From contig NZ_CP115846.1 of the NCBI RefSeq assembly GCF_013318015.2, positions 124,001-188,000 of the forward strand: 64,000 bases of DNA. Reading direction: 5' to 3'. Each line of letters opens with the position of its first letter. Positions within the stretch are counted from its first letter, which is position 1. This document shows positions 56,847-64,000 of this stretch, one piece after another. A model generated the notes under the pieces. It was not told the origin of the DNA, made no database searches, and saw only the letters and a list, made by a program, of their open reading frames with translations. The position numbers were made by a program, and so were the translations under genes. The DNA comes from Agrobacterium tumefaciens (GTDB lineage Bacteria; Pseudomonadota; Alphaproteobacteria; Rhizobiales; Rhizobiaceae).

Positions 56847-57079
56847 TTCGTTCCCATTGTTATAGGGTGCTTTTTGCACTTATCAGTCGCGATTAAGGCA
56901 TAAATCGCCAAACATCGTCAAGTGATCGTCCACATATCTGACAGAAACTTTTCATTTGTGGAGTTTGCTGACGTTTTTCTGTAAATTTCTATCAGACGCC
57001 GCTTGTCATAAATCCAAAGCGCGCTTACCGTCGCAGCGAAACACACGAGTAATCAGTGGTCGTGGCCGGAGGATCAGCA

Positions 57080-57790
57080 ATGCAACCAATCAATTCCCGT
57101 GTCGTAATGATCTCAGGAGCAGCGCGTGGCATCGGTCTAGCCATTGCCCGTGAGTTAGCGGAGCACGGATTCCGCCTCAGTCTTGGCGCACGCGACATCA
57201 AGATGCTGGAAGCTCATTTCGGCCTCCAGAGCGATCAGGTGCATTACGCTCACTACGATGCCTATGATCCAGCGTCCGCGGAATCCTGGGTTTCCTCCGC
57301 CGTTGACAGGTTTGGAAGGATCGATGCGCTCGTGAACAATGCCGGACTCGGCGAGCAAGTCTCCCTCATGGACGACAACGACGAGGCGCTCGACAGGCTG
57401 TGGGCAGTCAATGTCAAAGGCCCCCTCCGGATGACGCGCTTGTGCATGCCGCATCTGGAAGCCTCCTTATCAGGCCGCATCGTCAATCTCGCGTCGATGT
57501 CAGGCAAGCGGGTTCGAAATTCCTTCGTCGGATACAACATGACGAAGTTCGCGGTGATGGGCCTGACCCACACGACACGTCATGTAGCTTGGGAAAAGGG
57601 TGTGCGCGCCACTGCGATATGTCCGAGCTTCGTTCGCACCGAGATGAGTTCCTACACGAATAAGGTCAGCCCGGACGACATGATCCAGCCCGACACGCTG
57701 GCATCACTCGTCCGGACCGCGATTGAGCTTCCAAACAATGCTGCAATGGCTGAGATGCTGGTGAACTGCCGGCTCGAAGACACACTTTGA
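57080..57790 (+). CDS. mocC: MocC-like opine oxidoreductase (SDR related to Mas1')
   Basis: The 236-residue SDR starts at ATG 57080 with GGAGGA upstream. It aligns end to end with the SDR half of T-DNA Mas1': VVMISGAARGIGLAIA versus [24 protein letters not shown] versus [25 protein letters not shown] versus [17 protein letters not shown], and PDDMIQP versus PDEMIQP. MocC oxidises mannopine to deoxyfructosyl-glutamine. This copy lacks the phosphatase domain. Beside hydantoinase-like genes it may prefer mannopinic acid. First gene of a four-gene operon. Confidence 0.85.
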   Translation: MQPINSRVVMISGAARGIGLAIARELAEHGFRLSLGARDIKMLEAHFGLQSDQVHYAHYDAYDPASAESWVSSAVDRFGRIDALVNNAGLGEQVSLMDDNDEALDRLWAVNVKGPLRMTRLCMPHLEASLSGRIVNLASMSGKRVRNSFVGYNMTKFAVMGLTHTTRHVAWEKGVRATAICPSFVRTEMSSYTNKVSPDDMIQPDTLASLVRTAIELPNNAAMAEMLVNCRLEDTL

Positions 57791-57808
57791 AAGGCCGGTA
57801 TTCAAACC

Positions 57809-59122
57809 ATGTCACGTATTATACCAGACGCTGTTCCTTCAGCGCAAACATTGCCAGCGAAGGTTGATGTCGTCGTCATTGGCGGCGGTATCATTGGTGT
57901 TTCAACTGCGCTGGAACTTGCCGAGCGGGGCGTGTCCGTTGCGCTCTGTGAAAAAGGTCTCATCGCAGGCGAACAATCCGGCAGGAACTGGGGCTGGGTA
58001 CGCCAGATGGGCCGCGATGCGTCTGAAATTCCGCTCGCGATCGAAAGTCTTTCGCTCTGGAAGGGACTAAACGCCCGTATCGGGGACGAGACGGGTTTTA
58101 CACAGACAGGGATCGCCTACCTGTGCCGCAATGTGCGCCAAGAGGCCGAATACGAGGCATGGCTCGAGCATGCGCGTGCGTATGGGCTGGACTCGCGCTT
58201 GCTCCGAAAAGAGGAGTTGAGGCAGCACCTTCCGGGCATGAGTGATGGCTTCACTGCCGCGCTACACACATCGACAGACGGGCGCGCCGAGCCTTTCAAG
58301 GCCGCACCAGCGATCGCTCGCGGCGCAATCCGTGCTGGAGCCCACATCATTACAGGCTGTGCGGTCCGATCGATAGAGCGCTCTGGGGGTGCTGTAAGCG
58401 GTGTCGTTACCGAGCGGGGGCGCATAGCCTGTTCTTCCGTCGTCCTGGCGGGGGGCGCATGGTCGAGACTGTTCAGCGGTAACCTGGGTGTCGACTTCCC
58501 CCAGTTGAAGATCCTCGCGACAGTCGCGCGCGCAACCTCGGTCGACGGCGTACCGGACATGCCCGTCGGCGCTGACAACTTCTCGTTCCGCCGCCGGCAC
58601 GACGGAAGCTTCTCGATCGCGATGCGCAACGCAAACATCGCTCCCATCGTCCCTGACAGTTTCCGTCTCTTTTCCGACTTCATGCCGACACTGATCAAGG
58701 GATGGGGTGAATTGAAACTGCGCGTCGGCAGCAGGTTCATCGACGAATGGCGAACGCCACGATACTGGGCGGCCGACGAGATTTCACCCTTCGAACAGGT
58801 GCGAATTCTCGATCCGATGCCGTTCGAGCGGTTCAACAGGGAAGGGTTCGCACATCTCGTAAAGGCGTTTCCGGCCTTCGCAGACAGCCGCATCACGCAG
58901 AGCTGGGCTGGCCTCATCGACGTCACCCCCGATGCCATACCTGTCATAGGTCCGGCTGGCGGCATCCCTGGCTTCTTTATCGCCAGTGGTTTCTCCGGAC
59001 ACGGGTTCGGCATCGGACCAGGATCAGGGAAGCTGATGGCCGATCTCGTGACCGGGGCGAAGGCCTGTGTCGATCCCGCTCCATTCCGCTTCGATCGTTT
59101 CAAGAAGACCAAGGCAGCCTGA
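57809..59122 (+). CDS. FAD-dependent amine oxidoreductase (DAO family)
   Basis: The 437-residue D-amino-acid-oxidase/glycine-oxidase family protein has VDVVVIGGGIIGVSTALELA (FAD site, about 19-38), the segment GEQSGRNWGWVRQMGRD, and C-terminal FIASGFSGHGFGIGPGSGKL contacting FAD. Amadoriases (fructosyl-amine oxidases) belong to this family, so it may cleave the C-N bond of deoxyfructosyl-glutamate or mannopinic acid. Eighteen bases after mocC. Probably the counterpart of agaE in the octopine plasmid; that name is from memory. Confidence 0.82.
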   Translation: MSRIIPDAVPSAQTLPAKVDVVVIGGGIIGVSTALELAERGVSVALCEKGLIAGEQSGRNWGWVRQMGRDASEIPLAIESLSLWKGLNARIGDETGFTQTGIAYLCRNVRQEAEYEAWLEHARAYGLDSRLLRKEELRQHLPGMSDGFTAALHTSTDGRAEPFKAAPAIARGAIRAGAHIITGCAVRSIERSGGAVSGVVTERGRIACSSVVLAGGAWSRLFSGNLGVDFPQLKILATVARATSVDGVPDMPVGADNFSFRRRHDGSFSIAMRNANIAPIVPDSFRLFSDFMPTLIKGWGELKLRVGSRFIDEWRTPRYWAADEISPFEQVRILDPMPFERFNREGFAHLVKAFPAFADSRITQSWAGLIDVTPDAIPVIGPAGGIPGFFIASGFSGHGFGIGPGSGKLMADLVTGAKACVDPAPFRFDRFKKTKAA

Positions 59123-59158
59123 TACGCTTGCTGGACCTTGGCCAAAGAGGGTGAAACC

Positions 59159-61213
59159 ATGGCATTGAGAATTGGTGTTGATTCCGGCGGTACGTTCACG
59201 GACGTATGCCTGTTCGACGACGAAACTGGAAAGCTCAACATCTGGAAGGTCCCGTCGACACCGGATGACCCATCACGTGGGATTTCCAACGGCGTTTCCG
59301 AGGGACTTTCTACCGTTGGCAGCACGGCGTCGCAGGTGGCCTTCCTTGGCCATGGCACGACTGTGGCCACCAACGCGCTCATCGAGCTGAAAGGCGTGCC
59401 GACCGGGCTCATCACCACGGACGGCTTCCGCGACCTTCTCGAGATCGGGCGTCAGAAGCGGCCGAGTCTCTATGACATGCACGCGGAAAAGCCAGAGGTT
59501 CTCGTCAGCCGAGATCGGCGGCAGGAAGTGCCGGAACGCCTCACGTGCGAGGGTGCGGTCGATCTCTCCCTGGACGAGGACAAGCTGCGAGCAGCCGTGC
59601 GGAAGCTCTCGGAGGAGGATGTCAAGGCTGTCGCGGTCTGCTTCCTCTACGGCTTCCTGAACAGCGTGAACGAGCAGAGGGTCGTCGAGATCCTGCGTGA
59701 AGAGATGCCGGACGTGTTCGTCAGCGTCTCGCATCAGGTCGCGCCTGAGTTTCGTGAGTACGAGCGTCTCTCCACGACCGTGGTAAATGCGTATCTCGGT
59801 CCCGTAATGCAACGCTACATCGAACGCCTGAAACAGCGCCTTGCGGATCTCGGCGTGACGATCACTCCGCAACTGACCCAGTCGAACGGTGGTGTCATCG
59901 GTTTCGACACCGCTGCCCGCCTACCAGTACGCACGGTACTGTCTGGACCGAGCACGGGGGTCGTCGCAGCGCAGGCGGTTGGCCGCATGGCCGGATTCGA
60001 AAACATCATCACGTTCGATGTCGGCGGCACCTCCAGCGACGTTGCGCTGATGCAGGGTGGCGTATGCAAACTGACGGGCGAGGCCAACGTTCATGGCTAC
60101 CCGATCAAGGCTCCGATGCTGGACATTCACACAGTGGGCGCCGGCGGTGGATCCATCGCGTTCGTCGACAGCGGAGGACTGCTGAAAGTCGGTCCTCGCT
60201 CCGCTGGGGCTGATCCCGGTCCTGCCTGCTACGGTCGCGGCAACACCGAAGCAACGGTCACGGATGCGAACATCGTGTTGCATACGCTCAATCCCATTGA
60301 GATCCTTGGCGGCCGCATGAAGGTTCGGCGAGACCTCGCCGTCGATGCCGTCCAGCGCCTTGCTGACAAGCTCGGTCTCGGTCTCATGGAGACGGCACAA
60401 GGGATCATCTCGGTGCTAACGGCCAACATGGCCAAGGCCATACGCCTCATCAGCGTCCAGCGTGGCCACGACCCCCGAGACTACGCCCTGATGGCGTTTG
60501 GCGGCGCAGGCCCGCTCCACGCGGCGCGGCTTGCGAAAGAGCTGGACATGAGCCGCATCATCGTGCCGCTGACGCCCGGCACCCTGTGCGCGCTCGGCCT
60601 TCTCCTGACCGACCTCCGTTCCGATTTCGCCATTTCGCGGCTCATGAAGGTTGATCAGGACGCGGTGGAGCCGATCATCAGTGGGTTCGAGACGCTCGAG
60701 GGCCAAGCTGAATCCTGGTTTGCCCAGGAAGGAATCGAAGCCGATCGTCGCGTCGTCAACCGCACTGCGGACATGCGGTACGTCGGTCAGAACTATGAGT
60801 TGCAGGTCAACGTTCCGGCCGGACAAGTCGATGAAAACACGCTGCAGGCCATGGTGAAGGGCTTCGAGAGCGCTCATCAGCAACGGTTCGGCTTCATTGC
60901 CGAAGGCGAACAGATCCAGATTGTGACGCTGCGGCTGGAAGCGGCAGGCTTGGTCAACAAGGCCGAGTTCGCTCCGACGGAAAGCGAAGGTCCGGATTGC
61001 CAGCCGGCCATCATCGGAAAGCGCGACGTGTACATGGACGAGGTCAAAGATTTCGTCGCCTGCTCGGTCTATGCACGGTACAGGCTGAAAGCGGGAAACC
61101 GCATCGAGGGCCCTGCGATCGTTGAGCAGATGGATACGACGACAGTGGTCCTCCCGAACATGCAGGCGACCGTAGACCCTTATCTCAACCTTATTTTGGA
61201 GACGCGGGCATGA
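59159..61213 (+). CDS. Hydantoinase A / 5-oxoprolinase-type subunit
   Basis: The 684-residue HyuA protein starts at ATG 59159 with AAGAGGGTGAAA upstream. Its actin-like ATPase motifs are LRIGVDSGGTFTDVCLFDDE at the start, GHGTTVATNALIELKG, and NIITFDVGGTSSDVALMQGG in the middle. HyuA/HyuB pairs open lactam rings using ATP. Agropinic acid is the lactam of mannopinic acid, so ring opening of agropinic acid is the likely reaction. Overlaps hyuB by four bases. Similar genes (agaF) are described for the agropinic-acid region of octopine plasmids, from memory. Confidence 0.85.
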   Translation: MALRIGVDSGGTFTDVCLFDDETGKLNIWKVPSTPDDPSRGISNGVSEGLSTVGSTASQVAFLGHGTTVATNALIELKGVPTGLITTDGFRDLLEIGRQKRPSLYDMHAEKPEVLVSRDRRQEVPERLTCEGAVDLSLDEDKLRAAVRKLSEEDVKAVAVCFLYGFLNSVNEQRVVEILREEMPDVFVSVSHQVAPEFREYERLSTTVVNAYLGPVMQRYIERLKQRLADLGVTITPQLTQSNGGVIGFDTAARLPVRTVLSGPSTGVVAAQAVGRMAGFENIITFDVGGTSSDVALMQGGVCKLTGEANVHGYPIKAPMLDIHTVGAGGGSIAFVDSGGLLKVGPRSAGADPGPACYGRGNTEATVTDANIVLHTLNPIEILGGRMKVRRDLAVDAVQRLADKLGLGLMETAQGIISVLTANMAKAIRLISVQRGHDPRDYALMAFGGAGPLHAARLAKELDMSRIIVPLTPGTLCALGLLLTDLRSDFAISRLMKVDQDAVEPIISGFETLEGQAESWFAQEGIEADRRVVNRTADMRYVGQNYELQVNVPAGQVDENTLQAMVKGFESAHQQRFGFIAEGEQIQIVTLRLEAAGLVNKAEFAPTESEGPDCQPAIIGKRDVYMDEVKDFVACSVYARYRLKAGNRIEGPAIVEQMDTTTVVLPNMQATVDPYLNLILETRA

Positions 61214-62862
61214 CCAAGATCGACCCGATCACCGTAGAAGTCATTGGCAGCGCGCTGACCTCAATCGTCGAGGAGATGGGCGAGGCGCTGGTACGGGCCA
61301 GCTACTCCACCAACATCAAGGAACGTCGTGATTGCTCCACCGCGCTGTTCGATCACCGTGGCAACACGCTGTGCCAGGCAGAACACATCCCTATGCATCT
61401 CGGCAGCTTCATCGGGATCATTCCACATATCAACAAACGCTACGCGGCCGACGATATCAAACCGGGCGACGTGTTCATCGGAAACGATGCGTACGAGGGA
61501 GGCGCAACCCACTTGCCCGACATCGTATTGGCCGAGCCCATCTTCCACGAATCGACGATGGTCGGATGGGCCGTGAACACCGCTCATCACGCGGACTTCG
61601 CAGACCGCGGTCATGCCCACATCTATCAGGAAGGGATCAGGTTGCCTCCCGTGCGGCTGTATCGCGAGGGGAAACTGCAGCGGGATCTCCAGGATGTGTT
61701 TCTCCTGAACTGCCAGGTACCTCACGAACGGCTCTCCGATCTGAGAGCGCAGATGTCCGCCAATGGGCTGTGCGTGCAGCGAATGCAGGACCTCTGCGCC
61801 AAATATGGTGCTGACAAGGTGCTCGCAGCCGGGGACGCACTCCAGGACTATGCAGAACGTAAGATGCGGGCAGGGATCGCAGCGATACCAGATGGTGTCT
61901 ACAGCTTCGCCGACTACTTCGACAGCAACCAGTTCTCCGAAATCATGGAGCTCAAGGTCGATATCACCATCAAGGGCGATGCGATGAACATTGCGTTTGA
62001 AGCGCCGCCGCAGGTGCCTGCGGGCCTGAACGTTATCTACACCGCGCTGCTGGCGACGTGCTACTACGCGGTCAAGGCGGTCATCGATCCGACGATCCTG
62101 CCGAACGCGGGTTTGTCCCGTCCGATCACGGTCAAGGCACCTCTGGGCTCACTGCTCAACTGCACGCATCCTGCGGCAGTCGATGGCCGCATCATCGCCT
62201 GCCAGCGTGTCGCTGATCTGGTGCAAGGCGCGCTCGCGAAGGCCCTGCCTGGGAAGGTGACGGCCGCAGGGAACGGAGCCTGCACCGGTGCCCTGTTCAC
62301 TGGTACGCGAGAGGACGGTTCTCTCTGGGTGTATCTTGAGACGATCGGCGGCGGTGGCGGCGCACGGCCCACGGCAGATGGCTTGAGTGGCATTCACGTC
62401 CACATGACGAACACCTCAAACCTCCCGGTGGAGGCTCTCGAGCTGGAGTACCCCTTGACACTGCTGCGCTATGAACTCGTAAACGGTTCAGCGGGAGCAG
62501 GTACCTGGCGCGGCGGGATGGGCCTGCGCCGAGTCTACCGCATTGAGGCCGATTGCCGCTGCAACGTGGACGGGGCCCGCTTCACGGTCCATCCGTGGGG
62601 CTTGAACGGCGGCCTGGAGGCAACGGGCTCCGATTTCGATTTCGGGAATGACGAACACAATCTACCCGGAACGGTGCAGTTGAGGGCAGGCCAGGTGATC
62701 CAGATCATCACACCTGGCGGAGGTGGCTACGGTTCGCCGTCCGGCCGCTCTCCGGAAGCCGTCCGGCGCGACGTCAAGGAAGAGAGGATCACTTCCGATT
62801 TCGCCGAGCGCGTCTACAGCTACCGGAGTGTGGAAAGCCATCAGCAGACAGCCTTCGCCTGA
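61210..62862 (+). CDS. Hydantoinase B / 5-oxoprolinase-type subunit
   Basis: The 550-residue HyuB partner begins MTKIDPITVEVIGSALTSIV EE, a typical opening, with ERRDCSTALFDHRGNTLCQA, NDAYEGGATHLPDIVLAEPI and the C-terminal VIQIITPGGGGYGSP. Length is usual. Forms a complex with the HyuA product. Ends the operon; a strong hairpin follows. Likely counterpart of agaG. Confidence 0.86.
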   Translation: MTKIDPITVEVIGSALTSIVEEMGEALVRASYSTNIKERRDCSTALFDHRGNTLCQAEHIPMHLGSFIGIIPHINKRYAADDIKPGDVFIGNDAYEGGATHLPDIVLAEPIFHESTMVGWAVNTAHHADFADRGHAHIYQEGIRLPPVRLYREGKLQRDLQDVFLLNCQVPHERLSDLRAQMSANGLCVQRMQDLCAKYGADKVLAAGDALQDYAERKMRAGIAAIPDGVYSFADYFDSNQFSEIMELKVDITIKGDAMNIAFEAPPQVPAGLNVIYTALLATCYYAVKAVIDPTILPNAGLSRPITVKAPLGSLLNCTHPAAVDGRIIACQRVADLVQGALAKALPGKVTAAGNGACTGALFTGTREDGSLWVYLETIGGGGGARPTADGLSGIHVHMTNTSNLPVEALELEYPLTLLRYELVNGSAGAGTWRGGMGLRRVYRIEADCRCNVDGARFTVHPWGLNGGLEATGSDFDFGNDEHNLPGTVQLRAGQVIQIITPGGGGYGSPSGRSPEAVRRDVKEERITSDFAERVYSYRSVESHQQTAFA

Positions 62863-62877
62863 GTTGAAAACCGTTTC

Positions 62878-62904
62878 GCCGCGCCAGGCTCAACGTGGCG
62901 CGGC
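62878..62904 (+). terminator. Terminator hairpin after the hydantoinase operon
   Basis: GCCGCGCCA and TGGCGCGGC form a perfect 9-bp stem with a nine-base loop, 16 bases past the hyuB stop, followed by TACTAAATCTTT. Confidence 0.75.
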
Positions 62905-63218
62905 TACTAAATCTTTGCCCAGATGCCAACCGCGGCACTTATTTAGTATCGAATGGTTACTTCAAAGGGCGACGTCCTTGGAGACTTACGATCTTTCAGC
63001 CGCCGGCATCCATATCCAGCTCGATCTCGGGCTGGGGCAGGTCAGCAAATTCGAGATCTTCTTGGATGGCCGCCAGCTCAGCCCGTTTCACACGGTTCCC
63101 TGGATAGGGTAACCTCCCTCGAATGCGTGCCGTCGCCTCAAGCAGTTCAAGGTTTAGAAAGGGCAGGGAGCCGATCATACGATCTCCGGACGAAATAATC
63201 GGAGGAGGACGGTTTCGA
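62905..63218. other. Convergent spacer, no gene
   Basis: Short frames here on both strands overlap one another and show no family. It separates the hydantoinase operon from the convergent regulator. I see no further element. Confidence 0.45.
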
Positions 63219-64000
63219 CTACACTTCCTGTTCTGAAGGAGACTCCTCAAGGAATGGCGCGATCACCAGTTCGTCTACGAGTGCAGAATATCTGTCGCGA
63301 TCATCCTGCGGTAGCCCTTCATCCGTGATGATACGCTTGATCTGCTTCATTGGAACCACGCTGTAGATCTTGCGACTGCCGAACTTGCTGCTGTCGATGA
63401 TCAGCGTCGTCTCTATCGCGGCTCCCACCATGGCTCTTTGAAGCTGGACGAGATCCAGCCATGTGTCCGTCGGTCCGCTAGGATCCACAGCATGCGTACA
63501 GAGAAAATAGTGATCGCAATTCAATTCGCGTACGAACTTGGTGCTGGTTTCACCAAGAAGGACGTAAGCGCCGTGCCTGCATGTCCCACCTGGAACAACC
63601 ACTGAGATCGGGTCCCGGTTAGCGAGGATCGCGGCAACCTGGACATCGTTGGTGATGACAGTGAGCGGAATTGCGAGCTCAGCAATCGCATGGGCGAGAA
63701 GATGCGAGGTCGACTTCGAGTCGATGAGAACGCTCTGTCCCGGCTGCAGAATGCTGGCGGCCGCTTTCGCGATCGCGCGCTTTTCCTCAACCGAGGTGTT
63801 GCGCGCTTCCTCCATCCGCTGCTCGTAGGTCGTGTTCTGCCGAACGCGGACAGCGCCCCCGTGGGTTCGTTTGAGCAGTCCGTCCGCCGCCAGCGAATCC
63901 AGATCGCGTCGGATGGTAGAAATTGACGCATTCAGACGCCGGGCGAGATCCTGCGTGGAAGCAACCGAATTGGTCGAAAACCAATCCAGAATCTTCGAGC
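63219..64000 (-). CDS. DeoR-family transcription regulator (5' end beyond window)
   Basis: The frame is open to the window edge. The N-terminal winged helix is present without its first residues: STQDLARRLNASISTIRRDL followed by DSLAADGLLKRTHGGAV, the DeoR signature. The C-terminal sugar-phosphate-sensing domain contains GQSVLIDSKSTSHLLAHAIA, VVPGGTCRHGAYVLLGETST and IDSSKFGSRKIYSVV. At least 260 residues are inside the window. It probably represses the neighbouring aga-like genes in response to a phosphorylated sugar; the target is inferred only from position. Confidence 0.9.
   Translation of the reverse strand, partial: SKILDWFSTNSVASTQDLARRLNASISTIRRDLDSLAADGLLKRTHGGAVRVRQNTTYEQRMEEARNTSVEEKRAIAKAAASILQPGQSVLIDSKSTSHLLAHAIAELAIPLTVITNDVQVAAILANRDPISVVVPGGTCRHGAYVLLGETSTKFVRELNCDHYFLCTHAVDPSGPTDTWLDLVQLQRAMVGAAIETTLIIDSSKFGSRKIYSVVPMKQIKRIITDEGLPQDDRDRYSALVDELVIAPFLEESPSEQEV

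Noticed and set aside
58117..59418. Long minus-strand frame (433 codons)
   Set aside because: Antisense to the FAD oxidoreductase and the hydantoinase A start; no family motif.
1..64000. CRISPR array, tRNA or rRNA genes
   Set aside because: No regularly spaced direct repeats of 25-40 bases and no cloverleaf or rRNA-like stretch was noticed on either strand.

Overview
This window is a piece of a tumour-inducing (Ti) plasmid of Agrobacterium/Rhizobium. It carries one complete T-DNA of about 23.3 kb, two near-consensus 25-bp border repeats, an overdrive-like transfer enhancer outside the right border, and a large set of opine catabolic genes. The T-DNA is visibly AT-rich and uses plant-style signals (TATA boxes, ATG starts, wide intergenic spaces). 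The flanks are GC-rich bacterial operons with Shine-Dalgarno sequences and ATGA overlaps. Identifications rest on reading the translations and on remembered families; no database search was run.

Layout. 1-910: end of one IS21-family copy, a tyrosine-recombinase tail, and an IS66-family fragment. 893-3389: decayed bacterial genes (truncated TIM-barrel epimerase, frameshifted Nudix gene, an intact accG-like sugar phosphatase, a truncated accF-like phosphodiesterase). 3787-27127: T-DNA. From the left border it holds a multi-membrane-span protein, three plast (rolB-like) genes, agrocinopine synthase (acs), gene 5, iaaH, iaaM, ipt, 6a, 6b, then the agropine module mas2'-mas1'-ags. The left part follows the nopaline-type order and the right part looks like octopine-type TR-DNA, so this T-DNA looks mosaic. 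27141-31510: overdrive, an IS30-like tail, an IS3-family element split by an intact IS21-family element with a 7-bp target duplication, and a traR-like pseudogene. 31608-36625: a mannopine-type ABC transporter operon and an internally deleted chemoreceptor. 37170-44257: a six-gene operon (sugar-amine deglycase, PfkB kinase, AgcA-like cyclase, ABC transporter). 44397-51673: two closely related LacI regulators around SDR, Edd and aldo/keto reductase genes. 51749-62862: a dipeptide-type ABC transporter divergent from mocC-like SDR, FAD oxidase and hydantoinase A/B genes. 63219-64000: a DeoR-type regulator running off the end.

How it fits together. Transformed plant cells would make auxin (iaaM/iaaH) and cytokinin (ipt), tuned by plast proteins, and would secrete agrocinopine and the mannityl opines mannopine and agropine. 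The bacterium takes these back. Each of the three mannityl-opine synthesis genes has a catabolic relative in this window: ags with the 41142 gene, mas1' with the 57080 SDR, mas2' with the 43232 SIS protein. Synthesis appears to run the catabolic route backwards: the plant enzyme carries a phosphatase domain where the bacterium has a kinase. The hydantoinase cluster suits the lactam opine agropinic acid.

Two IS21-family copies in the same orientation bracket the entire T-DNA (one ends at 181, the other at 30289). The block could therefore be lost or moved as a unit.
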